Below the pieces are notes generated by a model. The model was not told the origin of the DNA, searched no databases, and saw only the letters and a program-made list of their open reading frames with translations. A program made the translations under genes and the position numbers. Of a stretch of 64,000 nucleotides of DNA, positions 11,451-22,805 are shown piece by piece. Position 1 is the stretch's first letter; every line of letters begins with the position of its first letter. The stretch comes from Parietichytrium sp. I65-24A (lineage: Eukaryota; Sar; Bigyra; Thraustochytrida; Thraustochytriidae), in contig BLSF01000011.1 of the NCBI GenBank assembly GCA_012862575.1, positions 248,001-312,000 of the forward strand. Reading direction: 5' to 3'.

Positions 11451-13454
11451 TGAAATGTGAACTGATGTTGGTAAATAAAAAGCGGCGATGGGATTCTTCC
11501 GAGAGGATTACACTTTTGAAGCCCTGGAAGCTCTGCAAGCTCTCTCGTCAGCCACCACTTTCGCCAGATTTGAGGAGGTTTCGAGTGCGGTGTGATTTGC
11601 TTGCAGGGGAAGTGGCAATCCTGCGCGTAATTAATAGCAAATGAGGGCCCTCAAGCACTCATGCCCTCAGACGAGCAGTGGAGAAGGCGTGACATCCATC
11701 TCATCACGTCTCACTGGCTACTCCAATGCCTTGGACTGACTGTGAGTACCTCGTACTGTACTTGCAGCGATTTGAAGCCCTGGACTCGACTAACCGGAGA
11801 CAAGACCAACCTTGATCGATTCAATTTTCCGTCTACGTAGTTCACCTTCACAGGTCACAACGTGACTTGTACGCCGCATGACAGCTAGCCAGATAGGAAA
11901 AGAGAAAGACGGTCGACCGCCTGAACAGAAAAAAACAAAACAAACCAAAAGGCAGGGTGCATCCATTTGTCATGCCAGGTGCCACAAGAGTAGGGAGTCC
12001 GAGCATGATTACCTCGACTGTTTGTGCTTGCTCGCCTCCCTGTCTTGAAAGTGAGAACTGGCGCGACGTTAGGTTTTGGCACAGGTACCTTCACACTCTC
12101 TCTCTTTCCCAGCGAAGAGGTGCAGCTACAGCTGCAGGTATGAGGATGTACGAGGTACGAGGTGCACGAACTCCTTTCGCGTGACTCTGCAATGCCGCAG
12201 CCCTTTCAATGAACATAGCTTTCGCTGACATAATAGTTCGCGCATGGTGCAAACAGTGCGAACTAACCTCGCACAAATGAGTGCCACTCACCTTCTGAAC
12301 TCAGCGCCAGTTTCATTCGCAGCGTTCAGAAGCCTCCCCATTTTGTGACGCTACGCATTTCCCGTACCGCCCGCTCACGACACACATTCACGGCGCGGGG
12401 TTGGTGGACCGCTCAGTTCGACTTTGTGCGGTCAGTTTGAAGTTACGACTCCGCAATGGGGACTTTCTTTCGACTCGAGGTACCCACTCAGTACTATACA
12501 CCTCTCGCTCACGTCGCTCACGAATGCTCACGAGCAGCCTTTGAAGTAGAGAGCGCAGAGCTGGAGGTCATAAAAACCTCTTTTGGCGCATCACAAATGC
12601 GTTTTTTTTCAATTTACAATTTACAATTTAACATTTGACAATTACAAAAAGAAGAAAGAGTGACCAGTCAGCCACCCTATCTTGGGCTGAGAGATGCTGA
12701 GAGGGTGAGAATCGTTCTTTATTATTACAGCCTAAGCTGTCAACAAAGAGCTCTACGCTCCTCACAGCGCACAGACGTACTCTGACTCTGCTTGAACAAA
12801 CGGGAGCTGTTCGCGGTCCACCTGAATATTCTCGGCACTTGCGAACAACCCTCCACTTTGCTCATCCATGGTCAGACTGTCCTGGGCAATTGGCAGTGAT
12901 GGCAAATGCGGCGAATCGTCATAGTAAACCGATTAACTCATGAGTACTTTCCACCCTGGCAGCGGAATTTGTGTCTCGGCTGCTGTCATGGATCGCTCGG
13001 CACTGCACGTACCCTCACACACAACACACAACGCACACCTTGCAAGTGAACAACAGAGTCTCCTTTGTGTTCGTGACATGTTCCTCAAGACAGAAGACAG
13101 CTAATTCCCTAATTGATGAATGAGTCGGCAAAAGAAGCGCAACAAGACTTTTACAGAATAGAGAAATTTCATAACAGTTGATTGCTTTTCCCGGCACAAG
13201 GAAACAGAAGAACTAGTACAAGGCTCTAATTGTGCTAGACAGATCCGCAAACCATCTGAGAAGGAGAAGCCGAGCTATTTTTAGCCTTACTGTTCTCACC
13301 TGCAGTGGTACACTAACTCGGAAACCATGGAATGGAAAGAGTCTCGGCAGTCTTGACGATGGACTACTCCTTTCTTTAGCTACCCAAGGTTCTCGTTATC
13401 ATGAAGCTACTCTTGTCATAGTACTTCGAAAAGGGAGAAGGGACACGGGTACTT

Positions 13455-13464
13455 GTACTAGTAC
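13455..13464. repeat. GTAC-type palindrome
   Basis: Perfect 10-bp inverted repeat GTACTAGTAC in the long spacer, one of a set of GTAC-rich palindromes found only between genes in this window. Confidence 0.55.
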
Positions 13465-16352
13465 GTGTGTGATTACCGACTTTACGAAATCTCCCGAACC
13501 TCTTTCCTCATGCTTTGTTTGTCAATGCTTTCACGTCATTTGATTGAAATTTGTGTTTTGTATACTCTAGTAGTGCTCACCATCGTATCGTTGACCGAAC
13601 AACAGGCTGGCGAGTTCCCTCACAGGCATACTCTCTAGCTTAGACTTTCACTCTCTCACCTTACCACCCCTCCAGCCCGAGCTCGCGAGCCTCTGCGTCG
13701 AGTAAGGCTCATCTATGCGTATATGTAGCAGTGCGAGACTGCTCGCCCTGTGTGCCAGGTCTCGTCGCGAAATGGGCTTACACGCTCCTTCGTGGCCGCA
13801 TATAGCAGCATTGATAACAGTCCTTAGCCAGCTTGTTCACCTCGATCAGGGCACTGTTAGCTGGCTAGACTAACTGCTGCTCGGGAAAAGGTGTGCGACG
13901 TTGGATTTACTTCTACTTACCGGTACCACTGTCGATCCCAAGAGAGGCAGGGGTGAGTTTGTGAATGAGTTTGTTTGATGACAGTAAAGTCTATGATGCC
14001 AAAGAAAGTTGACAGTACAAGCGATGAAGATGTAAAATGCACGGTCAACAACGACTTTTTTGACCACTTTTGCCAAGTTTGGCGGGGCTACTCGCCATGT
14101 CAGAACTGCCCCCGAAAGTCTTGAAGGCGGGAGGGAAGAAGAGCGCCTGGGGTGAAGTCGCCCTGGTGCTCGTAAAAGATCGTGAAACTCGGCGATCACA
14201 TCAGCCTTGTACTCAGTACCTCTATGGATTGGCTCGCAGCTCATTTGAGGAAAGGTCGGTCGAAGGAGGCTCAAGGTTTGGACATGGAGATCATAAAAAC
14301 AATATAAACTTACGATTAACTTACCTTCAAAGGGGTTGGCACCGTGCCAAGGGGAATCAAGTGATCACTTCCCCGGCTCTGAGTCTAGAGGTACTAGCAG
14401 TAAGTACTGACGCAGTGAGTACATTCTTACACTCGAAAAGTTCACGTAGACGAACTCAAGTGGCGTTCAGGGCTTCTTTTCTCCTTTCTTCCCTCCCCTC
14501 CCTTCTTCCCAGTCTCATCCCATCTCCCATCTCCCGCCTTCAAAGTCTCCAAGGCTTCATGCATACAGCTTATCAATGCGCTCACCCCATCTCTCATCTC
14601 CCATCTCCCACCTGACTGCAGACGTGTGGGGCTTGTGCAGTGATTCCTGACTAGGCTAGCACACAGAGCCGTGAAGCGTGGTGTTCGTGCGGCGGTTGGT
14701 TGAAGTGCGAAGGTGTGGCGCACACTTGGTGAGCTGTATGTAGAGAAGGAGTTAAGTTAGTGGCGCAGAGGGAGGAAAAGAAAGAAAGAAAGAAGGAAAG
14801 AATGGAGGAAGGGGCGTGGCGAAGACTGAGTTGGGTGTTGTCGAGGTGCCGTTCAAAGTAAGCCACGCCAGATAGCCGAGTGTCTATTCGTGATTGCAGA
14901 GTGGTAAAGAAGGAAGGGAGAACGGAAGGGGAATGTAATGAAGAGGACGCTTTTTAGATTCGAGAGTTCGATTAGTAAATAACAGTATGCATAAACAAAG
15001 AAATGATTTCATCTGTGGAGCAATGCGATAAACACTTCTCGACGATTCGATTCCCCTGACTTTTTCACGAGTTGCGATGGCCGACGGTGAGTTCCATTTT
15101 TCGAGGTCTTCGAAGGCCATCCTACTCTAGTGGGCTGAGCTCAAGGAAACAGTGACCAGTGGGTGGTTGTGGCTGGCGATGTGTGAGTTTGACGAGTCTG
15201 CAATTCGCCAGTGGTTATCTGCATCGGCATCAGAAAGTACTGAGACATTACTTTCTCGCCTCCTTCTGATTCCCCATCTCACGGTACTGCTAGACCAAGT
15301 TGTTTGAGTCTAGATTTCTCGTCTCGCTTGCAAGCATGATAGATTGTTTACAGTCGATGCATCCACGCTCGTTCTATGCCATTCCACATCGCAAAAATAC
15401 AATTCGAAGCCGTGCTGGCAGCCAGCCTCCTCGTCAGCATCCCCCATTCCATGGAATGAGAACTGACATGTTCGAACCCAATGTGTAAGAACCAGCAGCT
15501 CACAAAGTGACTATTGGCATTGAAGAAAGTACTACAAGCAATATATGGCGAAAACGACCGTGCCAGAGCAAACAAAAATAGTCTTACCGGAAAGAGTTTG
15601 ATGAAAGTTATTTCTTGCAACGCTGTTGAGAAATTGCTGCAGGTACTGAGTGGATGCTATCTAGCTAGTAGGCCAGTAGCAAGCGGCTATCTGCTCTCAG
15701 GAAAGTGTGTTACTTGGAGGTTACCTTGTCCGCAGGGTGTGCGAAAATTGTGTGACAGTGAGTAGAGCGTTTAGAAAGGTTTTGGAGAGGGTAAGGAGGC
15801 GTGGAGAAGGATTGGGAAGAGGCTTAGCGGGAAGGGATAGGTTTGGAGGTGGGTCGGGTGTCGCCCTTCTCGAGGTGTCAAGTTGTCAAGAACAAGAGCA
15901 AATTTGCCACCTATTTCTGAATCCCGGATTTTTTGTGATCGAGATCTGACCGAGACTGCGAGGCGAGTCAATGCTAAGGGTCTTGTAAGAGAAGTTCCTC
16001 GCGCGGCGAGTGAGCCACAGAGGAAGCCCTCATGCCATCGTTAACACCAGGCGCAGGGCTTCGGAGTTGCTCGAAACATTGCTCTCGAGACTCGTGGTGT
16101 GTGCTTTTTTGTGCTTTTCCACGCCTTGTTTAGGAGCGCCTATCGACCCAAATTGGATCTGGGGTGACATTGCAATGCAAATGCATGCAAGAGCACATAA
16201 AATGTATGGCGAGCAGACGAGCAGGGTCGAGACATGGAGCTGCGATTTGGAGACTGGCAGACCCCAAACACGAGCAAGCCTGAGAACAAGAGGCAAAACA
16301 AAAGCCGAGCAACGAGACTCGACAAACAGCTTCTGACAAGATAGCAGCGAAA

Positions 16353-18137
16353 ATGTCCAAGGCAGTCGCTGTGCGCACCGAGCCTGAGGAGGCCCCAGCG
16401 GGCATCTTCGCCGATGAGACCAAGGACTTCGACGTCGAGTCGGAGCTCGAGCTCATTGCGAACCCAATCACCGCCAAGGACTTGTACACCAAGGCGCGCT
16501 TCTTTGGTATGCCAATGAACTACCTCGCTGTCGGTGTCATCTACGGAGGCCAGGGTTCTATCCTTTACCCACTGTACCAGCTCATCCTCGAGAAGCCACA
16601 GAACTACCAGAATGCTATCTACTCTGTGATTGCTCTCTTCTGGTCCTTCAAGATCTTCTACGGATTCCTCTCTGACTCCGTGCCAATCATGGGACTTCGC
16701 CGCAAGCCTTACCTTATCTTCGGCTGGATTTTCTCCACCCTCCTTACCGCTATCCAGGCTATCTACCTCGGCGCCAACGAGACCAAGCTCTACTGCTACT
16801 ACCTCGACAAGGATGACTACCCAACCGAAAACAAAACCCAGCAGTACTTCGAGACCTGCCCAGAAGACACCCACTGGGAGACTTACTCTGTGGACGGCAA
16901 CACCTTCAACGGAGAGAACTTCATCATCCTCATGTTCTTCACCAACTTCGCCTACATGTTTGCTGATGTCGCTTGCGATTCCCTTGCTGTCGAGTACGCT
17001 CACCGCGAGCCTGCTGACCAGCGCGGACGCATCCAGGCATACAACTACTGCATGCGCTTCACCACCTCTTGCCTTACCTTCATCATCTCTGCCTTCCTCC
17101 TCAACACCCCACTTTACGGAGGAGACTTCAACACCGGTATCTCCATGTCTGGCTACATGTGGGCTCTCACCATCGGCCAGGCCATCGGACTTCCATTCTA
17201 CTTCATCATGGAGGAGGAGAAGGTTGACCCTAAGACCCTCACCACCTTCGGCTACAAGATGGGACAGGCATGGCAGCTTCTTCAGAACAAGGCATTCGCT
17301 GCTCTTATGATCTTCAACGTGACCTACAACTGCTTCACCGCTATCGGAGTCGTCGGAGGATATGGACTTGCTGGATACTGGGTTGGAGTTAACGCTCTTC
17401 AGTACAACTTCTCTTCCATCTTCCAGTACATTGCTATCACCCTCACCATCTACATCAACGGCCGCTACTTCATCACCTACTCGTGGCGCTGCCTTCAGTC
17501 CTTCGGTCTCATCACCTCCACCATCATGGGACTTCTTTCCCTCATCATCATCTACGACATCAACCGCGACCCATGGTTCTGGATCTTTACCCAGGTTGAT
17601 GCCACTATTCTGTCTATGATCGGATGGATGACTGCTATCTGGGCAACCAACGAGATGGCTCCACCAGGCCTCGAGGGAACCGCTCTTGCTCTCTCCACCA
17701 CCTCCAACAACGCTGCTCTCTCCGTGTCCACCTTCTTCCGCAACCTCATCGGAGGAATGTTCCCTCACCTCCAGAGCAGGGCAGGATTCGCCCACCCAGA
17801 TGCTCCACAGGAGTTCGCAAACAACCTCTTCATCGTCATGGCTATCAACTTGTTCGGCCTCGTGTTCATGTGGCTCCTTCCACACCAGAAGGCTCAGGCT
17901 CGCCGCCGCTTCGAAACCTGGGGATCCCACGTTGGCTTTGGATTCTCCGGAGTTGCTATTGTCAGTGTCGCTATGTTCTACGGAACCATCACCAACCTTT
18001 CCACCCTCTTCTGCCCATGCGCTACTGCTTGGGGTGGCCAGGGATGCATTGAAGGCACTTGCGACGCTCTCCCAGAAGAGGAGGCGCCTGCTAACACCAC
18101 CAACACCACCAACTCCACCAAGATCCTCCTCTTCTAA
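16353..18137 (+). CDS. Folate-biopterin transporter (FBT/BT1) family carrier
   Basis: 594 residues with about 12 hydrophobic membrane segments. It belongs by pattern to the FBT/BT1 branch of the major facilitator superfamily, which moves folates, pterins or related compounds. Diagnostic stretches are SFKIFYGFLSDSVPIMGLRR after the second segment, the acidic in-membrane ADVACDSLAVEY motif, and the following DQRGRIQ loop. The acidic N-terminus (about 1-45) has no signal peptide. The C-terminal tail is rich in Asn-Thr-Thr sequons. Codon choice is extreme: Pro is almost always CCA, and Ile, Phe and Tyr are mostly ATC, TTC and TAC. This is unlike the neighbours and suggests very strong expression. 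The same bias creates a 596-codon antisense open frame that is not a gene. The substrate is not determined by sequence. The start is the ATG of MSKAVAV. Confidence 0.88.
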   Translation: MSKAVAVRTEPEEAPAGIFADETKDFDVESELELIANPITAKDLYTKARFFGMPMNYLAVGVIYGGQGSILYPLYQLILEKPQNYQNAIYSVIALFWSFKIFYGFLSDSVPIMGLRRKPYLIFGWIFSTLLTAIQAIYLGANETKLYCYYLDKDDYPTENKTQQYFETCPEDTHWETYSVDGNTFNGENFIILMFFTNFAYMFADVACDSLAVEYAHREPADQRGRIQAYNYCMRFTTSCLTFIISAFLLNTPLYGGDFNTGISMSGYMWALTIGQAIGLPFYFIMEEEKVDPKTLTTFGYKMGQAWQLLQNKAFAALMIFNVTYNCFTAIGVVGGYGLAGYWVGVNALQYNFSSIFQYIAITLTIYINGRYFITYSWRCLQSFGLITSTIMGLLSLIIIYDINRDPWFWIFTQVDATILSMIGWMTAIWATNEMAPPGLEGTALALSTTSNNAALSVSTFFRNLIGGMFPHLQSRAGFAHPDAPQEFANNLFIVMAINLFGLVFMWLLPHQKAQARRRFETWGSHVGFGFSGVAIVSVAMFYGTITNLSTLFCPCATAWGGQGCIEGTCDALPEEEAPANTTNTTNSTKILLF

Positions 18138-19289
18138 ACCCGCTGTGTTCCTCTCGGTGTTTAGTTGGGAAAGTTTTCCAAACTCATATCAATCTATCAT
18201 ATAAAAATAAATCGATGTTGTCTCTCAATAAAAAATTGTCCACTCTTTCTCTCGTCCTCGATGCAGCAGCTGCAAGATCTGTTTCTCTTTGCAGTCAATT
18301 TTAGTTTAGTAGCCGAGCTTATTCACTGGACTATTCTTGCTTTTCTCGAATGGGTGTGAGTACGGATCAGCCTTCCATGGCCGAATTTCCGCGTTTCATA
18401 TTACACCTCGTTGTCGCTGCAACGAATGGGACCGAACAGCCCACCGTGCGACCAATACGTCCCGTCAGTATGCATGGCAAATGCCTTTGAGCGCCCCAAC
18501 TACACCCAACCCACCGCGTACGCCTCCGACCTTTCTGCAGCGAAAGCCTCATTGTCCCATAGCCACCGCTAACAGTACGCACTCTGGACTAGCAGTGAGT
18601 GGTACACACCTCGCAGACTCTCTCTGCCAACCTATCTGACTTAGTACTCAGCTATATCAGGATAGCTCAGCTCAGACTGTGCATAACGGATCTATCACCA
18701 ATTATCTAATTGGGTGACTGACAGAGGTAGGATGTCACTCTTAGCGGACTGGATATCGAGCCGGGTAGAAGTCCGTTTGGGCCGTTTAGCAGTTCCGAAA
18801 TGTGCGATGCGATGTGTGGTGGTTTGGTTGCGAATGGCGACAGAATCGACAGAATCGACAGAATATATTTCAGATTCCATGAGAAGAGAAGATGAGAGTG
18901 GAGCCGGCTTGTGTCGGTGCTCATCGATGTCTTCTCCGAGAGATTTACTAAGAAGAGCTAGACTGCGGAGAGCCGGCTAGGCAACATGCTGGTGCTCGCA
19001 GTAGCCCCCAGGCCAAGACTTTGCGAGATAGGCTCCTTTCTAATGCATGTCTGAGTCTCAAGGTCAAAGCACACCGGACATTGAGCCAGTTGCCCAGAGT
19101 TGGCAACTAGCGTGGCAATCGCGAGCAAGGGTGCTGGCTGGCTTAAGCGGACCGCCTGTAAAGTGCTGAGGGCTTCGTGTGCTCGTGTGTGTCTGTGTTT
19201 GTCGCTGTGCACATCTGTGCTTGCGCGTAGAGCGCGAGGCGATCCAAGGTCTCCATCCAGCACTCGGTGGAGGTTTTTGAAAAGAGCGA
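18138..19289. other. Intergenic spacer
   Basis: 3' flank of the carrier and 5' flank of the coiled-coil gene. An AT-rich stretch just after the stop (around 18180-18240, with AATAAA near 18226) may hold the polyadenylation site. A short CGACAGAAT triplet repeat lies at about 18839-18865. No gene recognised. Confidence 0.5.
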
Positions 19290-20396
19290 ATGGAAGTCGT
19301 ACGTGTGCGGAAACCGCTGGTGCGGTCGCACTCAGCTTCCGGGTCACTGAGCGGGGCCGGAACCAAAGGACAAGTAGTGAGCCGCAGATTGCAACGCGTG
19401 GCGACTGCGAAATCGATTGTATCGAACCTGCAGGTCAGGCAAGTGGGAAAGGATGGAAGAGGCGTATTTGCTAAAGTGGAGGTTGGCGACAGGCACGCGC
19501 CGGGGGCGGCCAAGCATCTTTCTTTACCCGCGATCGCGCAGCAGCAGCAGCAGCAACTACTTCAGCAACAGTCGCAGCAACAGCTGATTCCGCAGGCACG
19601 ACTCGATTACTTGCGCAGCGACGAGGTCATTGACAGGGCTCGAAGACGATACGAAGAACGCATTGCGCTCAAGGAGCAAATCAAGACCGATATTGCTGCG
19701 ATGGAAATCGAAGAACTGGAAAAGGAGAAAATGAAGCACCAAAAGTTACAGCGTATTTTTGAAAAGGAGCGCGCGGAGCGCAGCAAACAGCTCGAAGACT
19801 GGAAAGCTCAGTCCGAGCAAAAGGAATTGGAGAAAAAGAAGAAAGAGCAAAGAAAAATGGAAAAGAAGAAGAAGGAATTGGAGGAGGGTCTCAAGCTCCG
19901 CCAAGAAAAGTATTTGGAAGAAATAAGAAGGCGAGAGAGAGAGCACAAGCACAAAAAAATCACCGAGCTTGACGAGCAAGCATCTGAAAGAGAGGAATCA
20001 GACCGTTTGCCAACTGCCTCGCGAGCTGCAACGACCAAAAAGACAGGCGTACCTAAGCGCCAAACGAAAGGAAGGATACAAGATGTGAAAACTCTGTACG
20101 ATCCCACTCAAAAGTTTTCCGCGCCAGTCTCGCAGAAGACGCAAAGGAAGAAAAAAGCTGCCAAACGGATGTCTGATAGTGAAATCGTTGAGATGGCAAA
20201 ACAACTTGTGCAAAGTTCGTCCAATCATACGACTGTGGACTCCATTTCCAACAATGTTGACGGCGGTGGTGAGTACGACTGGGAGGCCACTGCCTCTCAA
20301 TTCTCATCACAGACTAACCAAGATGCAGACACAACTGTCTCTGAGGAGATTGAAAGCTGGTATAGGCAGCAGTTGAAAAGCGTAGAGATACTCTGA
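19290..20396 (+). CDS. Lysine/glutamate-rich coiled-coil protein, function unknown
   Basis: 368 residues. A basic N-terminus (1-75) is followed by a polyglutamine-rich patch at about 83-101. A long charged helix predicted as a single coiled coil (about 115-235) then contains runs of Lys and Glu such as EKKKKEQRKMEKKKKELEE. After it come a basic region (about 245-290) and an acidic C-terminus ending EIESWYRQQLKSVEIL. I recognise no named domain. The composition resembles cytoskeleton- or cilium-associated coiled-coil proteins, but that is weak inference. The gene is convergent with the channel at 20694-22805, with about 300 bp between their ends. Confidence 0.7.
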   Translation: MEVVRVRKPLVRSHSASGSLSGAGTKGQVVSRRLQRVATAKSIVSNLQVRQVGKDGRGVFAKVEVGDRHAPGAAKHLSLPAIAQQQQQQLLQQQSQQQLIPQARLDYLRSDEVIDRARRRYEERIALKEQIKTDIAAMEIEELEKEKMKHQKLQRIFEKERAERSKQLEDWKAQSEQKELEKKKKEQRKMEKKKKELEEGLKLRQEKYLEEIRRREREHKHKKITELDEQASEREESDRLPTASRAATTKKTGVPKRQTKGRIQDVKTLYDPTQKFSAPVSQKTQRKKKAAKRMSDSEIVEMAKQLVQSSSNHTTVDSISNNVDGGGEYDWEATASQFSSQTNQDADTTVSEEIESWYRQQLKSVEIL

Positions 20397-20693
20397 GTCA
20401 TTTCGGGACACTGCTAACCTTTTGTCGTTGACTTGACAACATAATCATGAGCATTAAATATTTTCTGAACTTCAACCATTACATTTGCTTCCTCGAGGGA
20501 CAGACAATTACCCTACTACTCTTGCTTGGCGGTGCTGAAGGGGGCCTAGCTTTGGGAGGTAAAGCTCACCGACTGCCGCAACTCTCGAGTACCAAAGAAA
20601 CTTGTCGAAGGCAGGCACACTTTGGTTGGTTCTTTCCAAGAAAAGCAACTCATCACAATCTAATTCTCCTCAATTATACAATCAAAATACAGT

Positions 20694-22805
20694 TCATCGA
20701 GTCAGCAAGGCTCTCTGCAACTTGTCTATAAGAATTTGTTGCATTTTGGCCTGCTTTGTCATGGTTTCGACAGCCTTGGAAAGCGACAGGAACTCCTCAG
20801 CTCGGACGTAAACTGCAGTCTCTTCACTGCCTTTGAGATACAAGCTGTTGATGGTCATCATCTTCAAGGCGTACTCCTCGTCCAAGCTAGCAGACTGCAA
20901 CGGACCGAACGCTAGGTTGGAATTATTGTCAAGAGCTTCGGCAACAACATCGATCTGCTCCTGGTCCATTACCATCTTCTGGCACTTGTTGCGAAGTCTT
21001 AAATTTGTCGTGATGGACTCGTTCCTTTTGTGATGCAAAGTGAGTCGTCTACGAATCGAGGGAAATTCGTCTGCAAGTTTCTGCAGCTTCTCGCGACTGA
21101 GCACGAATAGCTCGCATTTGGTCACCGCCCGAACAGTTGCTGTGTGAACTTCATGGCCATACCTAAGAAGACTCAGCTCTCCAAAATGGTTTCCCGGGCC
21201 GAAGCGGGCCAAGACAACTTCGTTGTCGTTTTCTGCAGTAATCACATCAGCGTGTCCTTTCAGTAAAAAGTACATTTCGATGGCCTCGTCCCCGGATTTG
21301 ATGACATCGTCACCTGGGAAAGCGATACAAGGCTTCAAACTGTCCACCAGGCTCAGAATTACTTGCGGATTCGAGATATCTCGGAACACATCGAGCTCGT
21401 TGAGAGCATCTCGGAGAAGAAAATGACTGAGGTCCTTCTTCAGATCTGATGTCAAAGACTCCAAAATGCTCATCTCATCGAAGTCTCTCTTCTTTTGATA
21501 CAACAGCTTCAGGTACTGGTTGATTCGCATAGACAGATTCGCAGGCACTTTCCGATAGGAGAGGTAAGATTGTACGGCGCGCAGCTTTTGCTGTTGGGCA
21601 AAATCTTTGTCGTTCCTTGCTCGCACAACTGAGCTCACATAAGCGATAACCATGCCCCCCAGAAATGAACTTGCGTAGCAGGCCATGATCGAATATACGT
21701 ACTCAACCTTGCTCATTGGAACAATATCTCCGAAGCCGACCGAGGTAAGTGTGGAAGCAGTCCAATAAATACTTGACAGGTATATAGTAAGCGTTGTGGG
21801 GATCGCGCTTTCTGAAAAGTATGCTGTGGACCAGGAGTCTAACGACTTGCCTTCTACCTTCAAGCCCCAGGCACAAGCCACAACGTTAGATACGAGAGGA
21901 ATGGTAAAAATCAACGCAATTAATCTCCGCTGACCCCGCCCCAAATTGAAATACTCTCCTGAAAGAACGGTGTCAAATTGTAAGGCTCGAAAGCCTTTCG
22001 TCAAGCGTAGAAACAGAAAAGTGCGGAGAATCGTACCAGCTACGTCGCCCAAGTCTGGAATATGGTGGGTGGAGTCTGAGATCGAGTATGCCACTAAGCC
22101 AGCTGGGAAGCAGCTGATAGCATCTAATATGAACCACCATGAGCGAAAGTACTTCTTTGCAACCTCTTTCGGGTCCAGAACGGTGAATAGTTTAGACTCG
22201 TCCATCCTTCCCGTGTAACATTTCACTCCAATATCGCAGATGAAAATAGCCGAAATTATGAAGTCCACAATCGCAAAAGGAAGCGTGAATTTGCTTGTGT
22301 ACAGAAATGTTCCAAAGACGGGGTACACCGCAATCAAGTAAATCGTCAATAAACCGAGAAAGGCTGACCACCGAGAGAGCTGTGTACTGTCGGGATGAAT
22401 ACATCCTGAGCTCAACTTGAAAAATCTTTGGAGCAGCTTTTGCGACCGAGTCAGCTCCTGTTCGAAAATCTGGCCAGCAGCTGTCTGCGCAACGGAGCTG
22501 TTCCGAAAGGACTTGCCTTCGAAGCTATCGAAGCGTAGTGAGCGAAGTCTTCTCGACTTGCTCTGTTTTGTACTCTCGTCCAGTCCAATGCTGTTTGCTC
22601 TACGCTCCGAAGTGTTCCTTCGCAGCACATCCTCGCTGCTAGTCAGACCTCCGTCGGCAACATCGATCTCCTCTCCATGGCTCTCCTCATTGATGACTTC
22701 GTTTTTCGCCCTACCTTCAGAATCCCCACCAGCCTCCTGATATGACTGCCTGCGGCTGCTCGAGTCCAGCGCTCCCCAGCGAGAGACGAATGAAGTTCGC
22801 CGCAT
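20694..22805 (-). CDS. CNG/EAG-like potassium channel with altered cyclic-nucleotide domain
   Basis: 703 residues. Six-transmembrane channel: S1 at about 147-167, further segments to about 320, a pore loop with the selectivity sequence TSVGFGD (GFGD at 357-360), S6 at about 370-393, a C-linker and a cyclic-nucleotide-binding domain at about 488-590. GFGD marks K+ selectivity in the EAG/HCN/plant Shaker superfamily. The S4 region (about 258-280) has few regularly spaced basic residues (RTFLFLRLTKGFRAL), so voltage sensing may be weak. In the phosphate-binding cassette, FGELSLL is followed by HEVHTATVRA. The arginine that normally contacts the cyclic phosphate is His here, so ligand binding may be lost or changed (inference). 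Plasma membrane or ciliary membrane is likely. The Ser/Arg-rich N-terminus could be regulatory. Confidence 0.88.
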   Translation of the reverse strand: MRRTSFVSRWGALDSSSRRQSYQEAGGDSEGRAKNEVINEESHGEEIDVADGGLTSSEDVLRRNTSERRANSIGLDESTKQSKSRRLRSLRFDSFEGKSFRNSSVAQTAAGQIFEQELTRSQKLLQRFFKLSSGCIHPDSTQLSRWSAFLGLLTIYLIAVYPVFGTFLYTSKFTLPFAIVDFIISAIFICDIGVKCYTGRMDESKLFTVLDPKEVAKKYFRSWWFILDAISCFPAGLVAYSISDSTHHIPDLGDVAGTILRTFLFLRLTKGFRALQFDTVLSGEYFNLGRGQRRLIALIFTIPLVSNVVACAWGLKVEGKSLDSWSTAYFSESAIPTTLTIYLSSIYWTASTLTSVGFGDIVPMSKVEYVYSIMACYASSFLGGMVIAYVSSVVRARNDKDFAQQQKLRAVQSYLSYRKVPANLSMRINQYLKLLYQKKRDFDEMSILESLTSDLKKDLSHFLLRDALNELDVFRDISNPQVILSLVDSLKPCIAFPGDDVIKSGDEAIEMYFLLKGHADVITAENDNEVVLARFGPGNHFGELSLLRYGHEVHTATVRAVTKCELFVLSREKLQKLADEFPSIRRRLTLHHKRNESITTNLRLRNKCQKMVMDQEQIDVVAEALDNNSNLAFGPLQSASLDEEYALKMMTINSLYLKGSEETAVYVRAEEFLSLSKAVETMTKQAKMQQILIDKLQRALLTR

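Larger units (their letters stand above)
10711..16352. other. 5.6-kb region without a supported gene
   Basis: The longest open frames here (up to about 180 codons at 14070-14615) have no recognisable domains and lie in low-complexity sequence. The region holds a short GTGAATT repeat (about 11415-11450), several GTAC-centred palindromes (for example 13455-13464) and purine/pyrimidine tracts (about 14470-14530 and 14770-14810). The last several hundred bases presumably include the promoter of the strongly codon-biased carrier gene at 16353. No tRNA B-box with a matching structure was found by eye. Confidence 0.5.

Noticed and set aside
14070-14615. 181-codon plus-strand frame in the long spacer
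   Set aside because: Low-complexity Ser/Leu/Pro end from a CTCC-rich tract. No homologous pattern and an unlikely start.
15460-15490. GGGTTCGAACATG (minus strand) as a tRNA B-box
   Set aside because: No matching acceptor stem or A-box at the proper distance.
16140-17930. 596-codon minus-strand open frame antisense to the carrier gene
   Set aside because: It mirrors the carrier's codon bias: frequent CTC/ATC/TCC codons remove stops from the reverse frame. The composition is Val/Glu/Ser/His-rich with no domain.
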